A stretch of DNA of 59,292 bases, taken from the NCBI GenBank assembly GCA_045649105.1, contig JAZRPG010000012.1, positions 1-59,292 on the forward strand. The letters are read 5' to 3'. Shown here piece after piece: positions 24,305 to 33,847 of this stretch (position 1 is its first letter; each line of letters begins with the position of its first letter). Under the pieces are notes generated by a model, which saw only the letters and a list, made by a program, of their open reading frames with translations, did not search any database and was not told the DNA's origin. This stretch comes from JAZRPG01 sp045649105 (GTDB lineage Bacteria; Bacillota; Clostridia; Oscillospirales; JAAYXM01). The position numbers and the translations under genes are program-made.

Positions 24305-25594
24305 TTACTTCACCTCTCCGGAAAGTTTCTCCGCGGCAGCAAGCTTTACGCAAAGGCAAAGAAGCTCAGTCGCAACCTTGAGTTCTTCTACTGACGGGTA
24401 TGTCGGCGCAATTCTTAAGTTTGTGTCCTTCGGGTCGTTTCCGTACGGGAAGGTTGCTCCCACTCCCGTCATGACAACGCCCGCCTCTGCCATAAGTGCA
24501 TGAACCCGCTTTGCCGTCCCGTCCATAACATCGAGGCTTATAAAATATCCGCCTCTCGGCGATGTCCACCTTGCAACATCAAGTCCGCAAAGTTCCCTCT
24601 CAAATGTATCAAGCACAATCTTAAACTTAGGTGCAAGAATCTTCGCATGCTTCTTCATATGAGCCTTAATTCCGGATAAATCCCCGAAAAATCTTATATG
24701 ACGGAGCTGATTTATTTTATCGGGACCAATCGTCTGATATTTCATTATCCCCTTTGCATCGGCAATATTGGCAGAAGACGCAGCCATTGCGGCAACGCCC
24801 GCACCGGGGAACGAAATTTTCGATGTGGAGGCAAAGATATAGCACATATCCTCTTTGCCCTGCTTTTTACACTCATCAAGCAGATTAAGAAGCAGGTCGC
24901 CCTCATCTTCAATATCATGCACGCAGTATGCATTATCCCAGAAGATTCTGAAATCCTCTGCAGCCGGATTAAGCGCTGCAAATGCTCTTACAGTATCATC
25001 CGAATATGTAATGCCGCCCGGGTTTGAATATTTCGGAACGCACCAAATACCCTTAACAGATGCATCGTTTTCAACATATTCCCTGACAGCCGCCATGTCC
25101 GGCCCGTTATCTCCCATTTCAACAGGTATCATCTTTATTCCGAAGCACTCACAAATACCGAAATGCCTGTCATAGCCCGGCACGGGACAAAGAAACTTTA
25201 CCTCGGAAAGGCTCGCCCACGGCTTACTTCCCATTATTCCGTGCGTCATTGCTCTGGACACAGCATCAAACATCATATTAAGACTTGAGTTTCCGCCGAC
25301 GATTATCTCAGCGGCAGATACACCGAGCATATCCGCAAATATAGCCTTCATCTCCGGAAGGCCGTCAAGCCCGCCGTAGTTTCTTGCATCCGGCTTTATA
25401 TAATCAATATCCGCATAACCTGACACGGAAGCGAAAAGCCCCTCGCATAAATCAAGCTGATCCGGTGCAGGCTTACCGCGCGACATATCAAGCTTCAGTC
25501 CGCGAGCCTTATACTCTTTATATTCTTTTAACAGCTCTTTCTTTTGCTCTAATATCTCGTCTTTACCAAGCAAACTATATGGCCTCTTACCCAT
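24305..25594 (-). CDS. Aspartate aminotransferase, PF12897-type
   Basis: PLP enzyme of 429 residues. The start YKEYKARGLKLDMSRGKPAPDQLDL, followed by RNYGGLDGLPEMKAIFADMLG, CPVPGYDRHF and FASTSKISFPGAG (PLP lysine), matches the distinct aspartate aminotransferase group known from Corynebacterium AspT. It interconverts aspartate and oxaloacetate by inference from that group. Between asnS and purB it would supply or use aspartate, a substrate linked to both neighbours' pathways. Confidence 0.87.
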   Translation of the reverse strand: MGKRPYSLLGKDEILEQKKELLKEYKEYKARGLKLDMSRGKPAPDQLDLCEGLFASVSGYADIDYIKPDARNYGGLDGLPEMKAIFADMLGVSAAEIIVGGNSSLNMMFDAVSRAMTHGIMGSKPWASLSEVKFLCPVPGYDRHFGICECFGIKMIPVEMGDNGPDMAAVREYVENDASVKGIWCVPKYSNPGGITYSDDTVRAFAALNPAAEDFRIFWDNAYCVHDIEDEGDLLLNLLDECKKQGKEDMCYIFASTSKISFPGAGVAAMAASSANIADAKGIMKYQTIGPDKINQLRHIRFFGDLSGIKAHMKKHAKILAPKFKIVLDTFERELCGLDVARWTSPRGGYFISLDVMDGTAKRVHALMAEAGVVMTGVGATFPYGNDPKDTNLRIAPTYPSVEELKVATELLCLCVKLAAAEKLSGEVK

Positions 25595-25617
25595 TACAAT
25601 TTCTCCTTATATCTATA

Positions 25618-27006
25618 TCAGAGGATTTTTCCTGCGCAGCGCGGGAACGGGATAACATCCCTTATATTTCCTATTCCCGTGAGGTACATAATAAGACGCT
25701 CAAATCCAAGGCCGAATCCGGCATGTGAAACACCGCCGAAGCGCCTGAGATTCAAATACCACTCATAATCCTCTGCGTTAAGACCAAGCTCATTTATTCT
25801 CGCGAGCAGAACATCATATCTCTCCTCGCGCTGGCTTCCGCCGATAAGCTCGCCTATTCCCGGGACAAGCATGTCCATTGCGGCAACCGTTCTCCCGTCG
25901 TCGTTCTGGCGCATATAGAACGCCTTTATTTCTTTAGGATAGTTTATGAGAAATACCGGCTTTTTCATGACTTCCTCAGTAAGGAAGCGCTCATGCTCCG
26001 TCTGCAAATCGCATCCGAAAAATACGGGGTATTCAAACTTATCCTTATGCTGCTCAAGAATCTTTACGCCCTCAGCATACTCAAGAACTCCGAAATCAGA
26101 GTTAACTACATACTCAAGACGCTCAATAAGACCCTTATCTACAAACTGATTGAAGAATTCAAGCTCCTCGCGGCAGTTTTCAAGAACATGAGATATAACG
26201 AACTTAACCATCGCCTCGGCAAGCTCCATATCATCCTTGAGGTCTGCAAAAGCAATCTCCGGCTCAATCATCCAGAACTCCGCCGCATGGCGCGGTGTAT
26301 TCGAGTTTTCCGCTCTGAAGGTCGGACCGAATGTATATGTCTTTCCGAATGCGAGCGCAAATGTCTCCGCCTCAAGCTGCCCCGAAACGGTGAGGCTTGC
26401 CTCTCTTCCGAAGAAGTCCTTTGAATAATCCAATGCGCCGTCCTCTGTGCGCGGAAGCTTTTCCATATCAAGCGAAGTAACGCGGAACATCTCTCCTGCT
26501 CCCTCGCAGTCACTTCCCGTAATTATCGGAGTGTGTGCATACACAAATCCGCGCTCGTTAAAGAACTTGTGAATTGCAAACGCCGCTTCGCTGCGCACTC
26601 TGAACGCTGCAGAAAATGTATTCGTCCTGGGTCTTAAATATGCAATCGTCCTCAAAAACTCCAGTGAGTGACGCTTCTTCTGTAACGGATAGTCCTGCGC
26701 AGACTCGCCCTCTACCGACACGCTCTCAGCTTTTATTTCAAACGGCTGCTTTGCATCAGGGGTCACAACCACATTGCCCGTTACGACAATTGCGCTTCCC
26801 ACATTCAGGCGGACAATCTCACAAAAATTTTCCAGTTTATCGTCTATGACAATCTGGACATTTTTAAAATATGAGCCGTCATTTAATTCAATAAATCCAA
26901 ACACCTTCGAATCTCTTACCGTACGGACCCAGCCGCCGACAGTAACAGACTTCCCGTCAAAGGAATCAGGTGACCTATAAAGCTCTTTAACACTCGTCAA
27001 CTTCAC
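25618..27006 (-). CDS. asnS: Asparagine-tRNA ligase
   Basis: Class II aminoacyl-tRNA synthetase of 462 residues. An N-terminal OB-fold anticodon domain (VTVGGWVRTVRDSKVFGFIELNDG) is followed by the catalytic core with FRAENSNTPRHAAEFWMIEPE (motif 2) and GFGLGFERLIMYLTG (motif 3). The start is GTG at 27006. It opens a three-gene operon with the aminotransferase and purB. No T-box motif is seen in its short leader. Confidence 0.96.
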   Translation of the reverse strand: MKLTSVKELYRSPDSFDGKSVTVGGWVRTVRDSKVFGFIELNDGSYFKNVQIVIDDKLENFCEIVRLNVGSAIVVTGNVVVTPDAKQPFEIKAESVSVEGESAQDYPLQKKRHSLEFLRTIAYLRPRTNTFSAAFRVRSEAAFAIHKFFNERGFVYAHTPIITGSDCEGAGEMFRVTSLDMEKLPRTEDGALDYSKDFFGREASLTVSGQLEAETFALAFGKTYTFGPTFRAENSNTPRHAAEFWMIEPEIAFADLKDDMELAEAMVKFVISHVLENCREELEFFNQFVDKGLIERLEYVVNSDFGVLEYAEGVKILEQHKDKFEYPVFFGCDLQTEHERFLTEEVMKKPVFLINYPKEIKAFYMRQNDDGRTVAAMDMLVPGIGELIGGSQREERYDVLLARINELGLNAEDYEWYLNLRRFGGVSHAGFGLGFERLIMYLTGIGNIRDVIPFPRCAGKIL

Positions 27007-27049
27007 AATTATTCAACTCCAATATTTTCTATATCTGCATACATTATAT

Positions 27050-27078
27050 ATTAAACCACATTTTCTCAAAAAAGTCTA
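27050..27078 (-). promoter_or_regulatory. Promoter of asnS operon
   Basis: TAGACT and TTTAAT on the minus strand with a 17-base spacer, about 45 bases before the GTG start. Each box has mismatches to consensus, so strength is uncertain. Confidence 0.55.
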
Positions 27079-27121
27079 CAAAAAAAGAATTGTTCTTTAT
27101 TCAAAAAATTTTTCATTAAAG

Positions 27122-27145
27122 TCCGCGGCAAAGCTTGCCCGCGGA
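27122..27145. repeat. Near-perfect 24-bp palindrome
   Basis: TCCGCGG and CCGCGGA flank a centre that is itself almost palindromic. It is far more GC-rich than the spacer around it. It lies between the asnS promoter and the DUF6512 gene with no U-tract. It may be a protein-binding site or a remnant; the role is unknown. Confidence 0.5.
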
Positions 27146-27266
27146 ATAGACCTCAACTGCCTTATCGTTTCTGAAAATCTTTGCAAATATTCATATACCT
27201 CACTATACATATTTCTTATCGGAATATCCCATACACCCCCCGCATAAAGTGCTTATGGTGATGTGT

Positions 27267-27767
27267 ATGAAAAGCTTAAAATCTTATATGGTAGCGGGAA
27301 TTATATTTGTCTCCGTGCTCGGCACGCTGTTCCACTTCGCTTATGAATGGTCGGGAAACAACATTGTTGTCGGTCTTTTCACTCCTGTAAATGAGTCAAC
27401 CTGGGAGCACATGAAGCTGCTGTTTTTCCCGATGCTTGTCTTCTCTTTATATGCGACTGCAAAATTGCGCACGCAATACCCTTGCGCAGATTCTGCCATG
27501 GCTCTCGCAACACTCGTCGGAACTTTTTTAATCCCTGTCCTCTTTTACACATACTCAGGCATATTAGGCTTCAATCTTGCAGTAATAGATATTTCTACAT
27601 TCTACATCAGCGTTATAGCCGCATTTTACACGGCTTATAAGGCCGTACTTTCGTGTAAAGCAAACAAACATAAAAGCATATTGAACATTTTGCTGTTTGC
27701 CCTTTCTGCAGCCTTTGTTGTTTTTACCGTCTTCCCTCTGAATATCGGGCTTTTTACCGCCCCATAA
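27267..27767 (+). CDS. DUF6512-like integral membrane protein
   Basis: A 166-residue protein with about five membrane segments and the conserved stretch GNNIVVGLFTPVNESTWEHMKLLFFPM (residues about 31-58), which fits the DUF6512 family recalled from Clostridia. The first in-frame start (GTG at 27249) has no good ribosome binding site; the ATG at 27267 follows GGTGATG. It stands alone between asnS and tRNA-Leu. Function unknown. Confidence 0.75.
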   Translation: MKSLKSYMVAGIIFVSVLGTLFHFAYEWSGNNIVVGLFTPVNESTWEHMKLLFFPMLVFSLYATAKLRTQYPCADSAMALATLVGTFLIPVLFYTYSGILGFNLAVIDISTFYISVIAAFYTAYKAVLSCKANKHKSILNILLFALSAAFVVFTVFPLNIGLFTAP

Positions 27768-27828
27768 GCTCATGTAATACAGCGGCGCTCAAATCTTTAG
27801 TGTCGCATAGGGTTTCTGTATAACAAAG

Positions 27829-27871
27829 AAAACAAGCCTTGTAGACCATTGTAGTTTACAAGGCTTGTTTT
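27829..27871. terminator. Terminator of tRNA-Leu, possibly bidirectional
   Basis: A perfect 15-bp stem (27829-27843 with 27857-27871) directly after the CCA end of tRNA-Leu on the minus strand, ending in TTTTCTTT. It can also end the DUF6512 transcript on the plus strand. Confidence 0.9.
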
Positions 27872-27957
27872 GGTGCAGGTAACAGGAATCGAACCTGCAT
27901 GCCCTTGCGAGCACTAGAACCTGAATCTAGCGCGTCTGCCAGTTCCGCCATACCTGC
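27871..27957 (-). tRNA. tRNA-Leu (anticodon CAG)
   Basis: An 87-base tRNA with a long variable arm, as expected for leucine, and encoded CCA. The acceptor GCAGGTA pairs with TACCTGC. The anticodon stem CTAGA/TCTAG holds the loop TTCAGGT, giving anticodon CAG. The T arm CAGGTTCGATTCCTG is canonical. Confidence 0.96.
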
Positions 27958-27982
27958 ATAAAATCTTTGCTGCAACATTAGT

Positions 27983-28012
27983 ATTCTAACATAACCGCAT
28001 ATCGGATGTCAA
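27983..28012 (-). promoter_or_regulatory. Promoter of tRNA-Leu
   Basis: TTGACA and TAGAAT on the minus strand with an 18-base spacer, about 25 bases before the tRNA 5' end. Confidence 0.82.
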
Positions 28013-28043
28013 CATAAAAAGCCTATTTTTGAGGTCACCGTTC

Positions 28044-28072
28044 TTGAAGTTTATTTTTTAATATGTTAGAAT
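28044..28072 (+). promoter_or_regulatory. Promoter of the ABC exporter operon
   Basis: TTGAAG and TAGAAT with a 17-base spacer. Transcription would begin near 28080, after the ATG at 28071, which shows that this ATG cannot be the start of the first exporter gene. Confidence 0.75.
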
Positions 28073-28106
28073 GGTAACATTGTCTTATAAAGAAGGTGTG
28101 GCAAGG

Positions 28107-29822
28107 GTGAAACAAATAATTTCATATTTGCGCGCATGCAGATTTCGCATTGCCATCGGCCTTGCAATAAAGACCGTCGGAACCTTTATGGACCTCTGTA
28201 TACCGTGGGCGCTCGCTCTTATAATAGACGATGTCATCCCAAAAAACGACATGGCAGAAGTATATATGTGGGGCTTCTTTATGCTTATATTCTGTCTTGT
28301 CGCATGGTTCGGAAACATAATAGCAAATCGCATGGCGGCAAAAGTTGCACGCGATACAACAGAAAAAATCAGATTTGACCTGTTTTCCAAGATAACATAC
28401 CTTTCATGCACAAATGTAGATAACTTTACCGTTCCGTCTCTTATCTCCCGCATGACTTCTGACACCTACGCCGTGCATCATGCTATCGGCATGGCTCTCC
28501 GCATGGGAGTCCGAGCACCCATACTTCTGGTTGGCGGTATTATTGTTACGCTCTTTACTGACCCCGTGCTGACTCTTGTCATGCTTGCTGTGCTCCCCAT
28601 AGTTTCCGCAATAACCTTTTATGTATCAAAGAAAGGCGCAAGGCTCTTTAAATCCGTACAAGAAGCAGTCGATATTATGGTTCGCTCCGTGCGTGAAAAT
28701 GCAGCCGGCATACGCGTTATAAAGGCTCTTTCAAAAGGCGAATACGAAAAAACACATTTTGAGCGCGTAAACACGGAACTGATGCAGAAAGAAAAGCACG
28801 CCTCAATTACCATGTCATATGTAAACCCCATAATGAGCATTCTCTTAAATCTCGGCCTTGTCATGGTGATTGCAGTCGGTGCATACCGCGTAAATGCCGG
28901 CAAGACGGAAATCGGCGCTATTATAGCGTTTATGACCTACTTTACTATAATACTGAATTCAATAATGATGATAACCAGAATATTTGTAAACTTATCAAAG
29001 GCCGTCGCCTCTGCAAACCGAATTTCCGAGGTTCTTCAATGTCCCGACGAGCTTTCGGGAGGCGGGGATCCGCGCGAAAATCCGGACGCCCCTGCGATAG
29101 AGTTTAAAAATGTGTCCTTTAAGTACGGAGATAAAGGCTTTTCGCTCAACAACATAAGCTTCCGCGTTCTGCGCGGAGAAACAATCGGAATTCTCGGCCC
29201 TACAGGCTCTGGAAAAACAACACTTCTCTCTCTCCTTCTGAAGTTTTACGACGCAGAAAGCGGGACAATACAGATAAATGGTGTGAACATAAACAGCTTT
29301 ACACTCAGCATACTGCGAAAAAAGTTCGGAACAGTCCTGCAGAATGACAATCTCTTCCGCGACACTGTAGGAGAAAACATAATTTTCGGACGAAACTTAA
29401 AGGAGTCCGATGTTCTTTCCGCCATACGCGCGGCACAAGCAGAAGATTTTATAACAGAGGCAGGCGGCCTTGATGCGGAGGTCAATATAAAAGGTGCAAA
29501 CTTCAGCGGCGGGCAAAAACAGCGTCTCCTCATTTCCCGCGCACTTGCAGGAAATCCTGAAATCTATATATTTGACGATTCATTCTCCGCGCTTGATTAT
29601 AAAACCGACTCACGGGTCCGTGAGGAGCTTCGCACACAGTTCAAAGATAAGACAAAGGTGATTGTAACGCAACGCGTGAGCTCTGTGCTGTCTGCAGAGC
29701 ATATTCTCGTGCTTGACGGCGGCAACTGCATCGGCATCGGCACACATGAGGAGCTTATGCGCACCTGCGCCACATATCGGGAGACTGCAGAGCTTCAGTT
29801 AGGCGGTGTTCTTGATGAATGA
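28107..29822 (+). CDS. ABC exporter half-transporter with degenerate catalytic site
   Basis: A 571-residue fusion of a six-helix membrane domain (about 1-310) and an ATPase domain. Walker A is GPTGSGKTT, the signature is FSGGQKQRLLISRA. Walker B reads IYIFDDSFSALD, so the catalytic glutamate is replaced by aspartate, and the switch histidine is replaced by glutamine (VTQRVSSVL). This pattern is known for one half of heterodimeric exporters such as BmrCD and TM287/288. The GTG at 28107 has AAGG upstream and lies after the promoter. It overlaps the next gene by 8 bases. Confidence 0.92.
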   Translation: MKQIISYLRACRFRIAIGLAIKTVGTFMDLCIPWALALIIDDVIPKNDMAEVYMWGFFMLIFCLVAWFGNIIANRMAAKVARDTTEKIRFDLFSKITYLSCTNVDNFTVPSLISRMTSDTYAVHHAIGMALRMGVRAPILLVGGIIVTLFTDPVLTLVMLAVLPIVSAITFYVSKKGARLFKSVQEAVDIMVRSVRENAAGIRVIKALSKGEYEKTHFERVNTELMQKEKHASITMSYVNPIMSILLNLGLVMVIAVGAYRVNAGKTEIGAIIAFMTYFTIILNSIMMITRIFVNLSKAVASANRISEVLQCPDELSGGGDPRENPDAPAIEFKNVSFKYGDKGFSLNNISFRVLRGETIGILGPTGSGKTTLLSLLLKFYDAESGTIQINGVNINSFTLSILRKKFGTVLQNDNLFRDTVGENIIFGRNLKESDVLSAIRAAQAEDFITEAGGLDAEVNIKGANFSGGQKQRLLISRALAGNPEIYIFDDSFSALDYKTDSRVREELRTQFKDKTKVIVTQRVSSVLSAEHILVLDGGNCIGIGTHEELMRTCATYRETAELQLGGVLDE

Positions 29823-31578
29823 AACCGTCAATAAGCAAGTAAGGAACAAGGCGCATACTCTCCGCCGTCTTCTCAAATATATTACCCCCTTCTTACCACA
29901 GCTCATACTCGGGCTTTTTATGACTGTTGCGGGAAATCTTCTCGCGCTTGTTGGCCCGTATTTATCCGGCCTCGCAATCGGTTGCATAGAGCCCGGTGCC
30001 GGACATGTAAAGTTTGACGCCTTGCCCGGGTTTTTAATTCTTATGGCAGTTTGCTATATACTGTCCGGTGTGATTTCATATTTTCTGTCGCTTATTATGA
30101 TAAACACAAGCCGCAAAATTATATTCAAAATGCGCAGCGATATATTCAGCAAACTGCAGGAGCTTCCCGTCGGATATTTTGACACGCATCCCGTAGGCGA
30201 TATTTTAAGCCGCATTTCTTATGATACCGACACAATAAACACATCCCTTTCTACCGACCTTATACACATTCTGGCAGGCATAATTACGGTAATCGGCTCA
30301 CTTACCATGATGATTATAATCTCCCCGCATCTTACGCTTATATTTGCCGTTACCGTGCCTCTTACAATCGTTTTAATCAGGATAATCACAAAGCGCACAC
30401 GCCCTCTTTTCCGAGCAAGAACAAAGAAACTCGGTGAGCTCAACGGCTTTGTCGAGGAGATGCTGAGCGGACAGAAAACCATACGGGCATACAGCCGTGA
30501 GGAAGGCATCATAGAAAAGTTTTCGGAAAAGAACGGAGAAACGGTAAACGCATATTACAAGGCAGACTATTACGGAAGTGTTGTCGGCCCATCCGTCAAT
30601 TTTATAAACAACCTTTCCATGTCTCTTGTCAGCGTTGTCGGCGCGGGGTTATACCTTAATAATCTTATTACGATTTCAGGCATATCATCTTTTGTCCTGT
30701 ACTCGAGGAAGTTTTCCGGACCGATAAACGAAATCGCAAACATAGTAAGCGAGCTGCAGTCCACGCTCTCTGCCGCCGAGCGCGTCTTCTCCCTTCTGGA
30801 CGAGGCGCCTGAACCCTCAGATTCCGAATCGGCAGAGGTTCTCTCTGACGCCATGGGAGATGTAGAGCTTTCCAACATCTCATTCAGCTATGAGCCCGAC
30901 ACACCTGTCATCAAAAACCTCAGCCTTACCGCAAAAAAAGGTTCACTTATTGCAATCGTCGGTCCGACCGGCGCAGGAAAGACAACGCTTGTCAACCTGC
31001 TTATGCGTTTCTACGACCCTGACAACGGCGTAATACGCATTGACGGACGCGATGTTATGAGCATCACGCGGGCCAGCATGCGTCTTGCATACTCCATGGT
31101 CCTTCAGGATTCGTGGCTTTTCCACGGCACGGTTTTTGAAAACATAGCTTACGGAAAGAAAAACGCAACCCGCGAGGAAGTTGAAAATGCATGCCGCGCA
31201 GCAGGAACGCATGACTACATCTCCTCCCTTCCGCAGGGGTATGATACCGTACTTGTCGACGGAGGAACAAATATTTCAAAGGGACAGAAACAGCTTCTGA
31301 CAATTGCCCGGGCAATGCTTTTAGACTCGAAGCTCCTTATACTGGACGAGGCAACCTCCAATGTCGACACACGCACAGAGCGTCAGATTCAGAAAACGAT
31401 GCGGGCGCTCATGCAGGACAAAACCTGTTTTGTAATCGCACATCGCCTGTCAACCATACGTGATGCAGATATTATAATAGTCGTCCGCGACGGACGCATA
31501 GACGAGTGCGGAACGCATGACGAGCTCATGGCAAAAAACGGCTTTTACCGCGAAATGTTCAACGCACAATTTATATAA
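29815..31578 (+). CDS. ABC exporter half-transporter, catalytic partner
   Basis: A 587-residue half-transporter with the same layout: membrane domain (about 20-320), Walker A GPTGAGKTT, signature ISKGQKQLLTIARA, Walker B LLILDEATSNVD with the catalytic glutamate, and switch histidine in IAHRLSTI. It therefore carries the intact ATP site that complements the degenerate one upstream. The ATG at 29815 follows a GGCGGTG site and overlaps the end of the first gene, so the pair is probably coupled. Drug, lipid or peptide export is likely; substrate unknown. Confidence 0.93.
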   Translation: MNETVNKQVRNKAHTLRRLLKYITPFLPQLILGLFMTVAGNLLALVGPYLSGLAIGCIEPGAGHVKFDALPGFLILMAVCYILSGVISYFLSLIMINTSRKIIFKMRSDIFSKLQELPVGYFDTHPVGDILSRISYDTDTINTSLSTDLIHILAGIITVIGSLTMMIIISPHLTLIFAVTVPLTIVLIRIITKRTRPLFRARTKKLGELNGFVEEMLSGQKTIRAYSREEGIIEKFSEKNGETVNAYYKADYYGSVVGPSVNFINNLSMSLVSVVGAGLYLNNLITISGISSFVLYSRKFSGPINEIANIVSELQSTLSAAERVFSLLDEAPEPSDSESAEVLSDAMGDVELSNISFSYEPDTPVIKNLSLTAKKGSLIAIVGPTGAGKTTLVNLLMRFYDPDNGVIRIDGRDVMSITRASMRLAYSMVLQDSWLFHGTVFENIAYGKKNATREEVENACRAAGTHDYISSLPQGYDTVLVDGGTNISKGQKQLLTIARAMLLDSKLLILDEATSNVDTRTERQIQKTMRALMQDKTCFVIAHRLSTIRDADIIIVVRDGRIDECGTHDELMAKNGFYREMFNAQFI

Positions 31579-31590
31579 GGAAGTGTAAAA

Positions 31591-32970
31591 TTGAGTAAAT
31601 TTGAAAAAAACCTCTCCGAAGGCAGTGTAACACGGCAACTTATTACATTTTCCCTGCCATTTTTGATTTCAAACATAATACAGGCGCTCTACAGCGTAGC
31701 GGATATGGTAATCGTCGGGCAATTCGGCGGCGCAAGCTCTATGGAGCGTATGTACAGCATGTCCGGCGCAAATATCGGCGGCCAGGTTACAATGCTTATA
31801 ACAAACCTCGTAATCGGGCTCAGCAACGGCGGGTCCGTGCTTATAGGTCAGTACCTTGGCGCAGGACAAAGAAGGAATCTTAAGGAAACTGTCGGAACGC
31901 TCTTTACCACACTCATCGTTCTCGCTTTTGTCATGACCATTGGAATGGTCATTCTTCGCAATCCTATACTGAAAATGATTCAGACCCCCCAGGAGTCTTT
32001 TTCTGAGGCAAGCGTTTATCTTCTGGTAACCTCTCTCGGAACCGTCTTTATTTTCGGTTATAATGCCCTCAGCGCGGTTATGCGCGGTATGGGTGACAGC
32101 ACAAGGCCACTTATTTTTGTCGCCATAGCCTGCGTAATCAATGTAGGACTTGACCTGCTCCTCGTTGCAGGCCTCGGACTACGCGCGCTCGGCGCCGCGA
32201 TTGCAACCGTCGCATCACAGGCGATAAGCATGCTTCTTTGCATAATATACCTGCGGAAGAACGACTTTGTATTTGATTTCGGAATAAAATCCTTCGGATT
32301 CGTCAAGGAACGCCTTGTAATGCTTCTCAAAATCGGCATTCCCACCTCTGTACAGCATGTTGTCGTCGGGATATCATTTCTGATTCTTACCGCAATGGTA
32401 AACAGACTCGGAGTTACAGAGTCTGCAGCTGTCGGTGCTATCGGAAAATTCAACAGCTTCGGAATTCTGCCTGCCGCCGCGATGAGCGCGTCCATCTCGG
32501 CAATGAGCGCACAAAACATCGGCGCCAATGAAGAAAAAAGAGCAGTAAAAACGATGCGCGTGGGCATGCTTATTGCGTTTTCCATAAGTGCTGCTATTTT
32601 TGCTCTGTCGCAACTTTTCCCTGAATATATAATAAGCATATTTGCAGATGAAAAAAGCATGATTCCAAAAGGCATCGAGTATCTCCGCGTATTCAGCTTT
32701 GATTATCTCTTTGTCCCGATTGTATTCTGCTTTAACGGACTTTTCATAGGCTCAGGACATACGACATTCTCGCTTATAAACGGCCTGATGTCGTCCGTCC
32801 TGATTCGCGTTCCCGCAGCGTATATTCTCGGCATAAGCCTTGACCTCGGACTTACCGGCGTGGGCCTCGGCGCGCCGCTAGCATCGTTTGTCTCGCTTGT
32901 GGCGGGCATCTGCTTCTTCCTCTCCGGTCGCTGGAGGAAGCTTACAATCCTTTCTGAAGAAAGAAACTGA
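31591..32970 (+). CDS. MATE family efflux transporter
   Basis: A 459-residue cation-coupled exporter with about twelve membrane helices in two MatE halves. Typical sequences are SLPFLISNIIQALYSVADMVIVGQFGG near the start and the internal NALSAVMRGMGDSTRPL and GIPTSVQHVV. The start is TTG at 31591, with AAGGAAGTG upstream. It lies 12 bases after the ABC exporter pair, so the three genes form one efflux operon. Confidence 0.93.
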   Translation: MSKFEKNLSEGSVTRQLITFSLPFLISNIIQALYSVADMVIVGQFGGASSMERMYSMSGANIGGQVTMLITNLVIGLSNGGSVLIGQYLGAGQRRNLKETVGTLFTTLIVLAFVMTIGMVILRNPILKMIQTPQESFSEASVYLLVTSLGTVFIFGYNALSAVMRGMGDSTRPLIFVAIACVINVGLDLLLVAGLGLRALGAAIATVASQAISMLLCIIYLRKNDFVFDFGIKSFGFVKERLVMLLKIGIPTSVQHVVVGISFLILTAMVNRLGVTESAAVGAIGKFNSFGILPAAAMSASISAMSAQNIGANEEKRAVKTMRVGMLIAFSISAAIFALSQLFPEYIISIFADEKSMIPKGIEYLRVFSFDYLFVPIVFCFNGLFIGSGHTTFSLINGLMSSVLIRVPAAYILGISLDLGLTGVGLGAPLASFVSLVAGICFFLSGRWRKLTILSEERN

Positions 32971-32985
32971 ATTTAACTTAATAAC

Positions 32986-33029
32986 AAAAAGCACGTAAAG
33001 GATTCTGATATATCCTTCACGTGCTTTTT
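32986..33029. terminator. Terminator between converging genes
   Basis: A long stem (AAAAAGCACGT with ACGTGCTTTTT, continued by AAGGA/TCCTT after one mismatch). It ends the efflux operon and probably also the converging CPBP gene. Confidence 0.85.
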
Positions 33030-33045
33030 AACTATTTAACTTTTT

Positions 33046-33831
33046 CTATTTAGCTGATTCAAGCTTTCTTCCGCCGCTGCAGGCGATAAGCATCGCGACA
33101 ACAACGATAAATGAGGAAATTGCAAACCCCTTCCCGGACAGCTCAAATCCCCCTACAGCAAGCAACGCACCCGAAATATTAAACGCAAGATGCACCATAC
33201 AGACGCTCCACAGGCTGGTACTCTTTATTCTCACAACAGCGAGTATGATTCCAAGCACAAATGTATAAAGCATCTGTACAGGCTCTCCATGTGATATTGC
33301 AAATAATACAGAGGTTATAACAACAGATGCCACAATGCCGCATGACGCGCCGAACATTTTAAGGAGAATTCCCCGGAACATAAATTCCTCAACAAACGGG
33401 CCGAGAACCACACACAAAAGCGCAATCGAAGAAATTTCCGCAACTGTTTCCTGAGGCGACTCAGGAATTAACGAATATGTAATTATACCAAGCATTATGC
33501 CAAGGACAATTGAACCGATTATGCTCCAAAAGCTCACATGGCTCATTCCCGAATATGCCGAAAGACTCCTGCCGCGCAGCTTAAACACCACTATAACGGT
33601 AAGAATAACAATAACATACGACACAAGAAGCACGAGCGATGACTTACCCGACACAAAATCAGATATGTAGTCAATAAACTCTGCCGCGTCTCCGCTATGC
33701 ATTCCTCCGTGCATAAGGAGTTCACTTAAGCTGTAGTATGCGACGACTCCTGCCGCCGCAGCAACACCGGAGAGCATATACAACAGATAGCAATCTATCG
33801 CGTATAAAAATTTAATTGCACTTTTTTTCAA
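33046..33831 (-). CDS. CPBP family intramembrane metalloprotease
   Basis: A membrane protein of 261 residues with about seven hydrophobic segments. The CPBP/Abi signature is present: EEFMFRGILLK supplies the two glutamates and arginine, and FAISHGEPVQM supplies the histidine. The open frame extends upstream into murC; a TTG at 33831 with GGTGAGGGAG just before it is the likely start, 17 bases after the murC stop. The substrate is unknown; relatives process prenylated or membrane proteins or act in bacteriocin immunity. Confidence 0.85.
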   Translation of the reverse strand: MKKSAIKFLYAIDCYLLYMLSGVAAAAGVVAYYSLSELLMHGGMHSGDAAEFIDYISDFVSGKSSLVLLVSYVIVILTVIVVFKLRGRSLSAYSGMSHVSFWSIIGSIVLGIMLGIITYSLIPESPQETVAEISSIALLCVVLGPFVEEFMFRGILLKMFGASCGIVASVVITSVLFAISHGEPVQMLYTFVLGIILAVVRIKSTSLWSVCMVHLAFNISGALLAVGGFELSGKGFAISSFIVVVAMLIACSGGRKLESAK

Positions 33832-33847
33832 GACTCCCTCACCCGTC

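Noticed and set aside
28071..28106. ATG start for the first ABC exporter gene
   Set aside because: It overlaps the -10 box of a good promoter and has no ribosome binding site; GTG at 28107 fits better.
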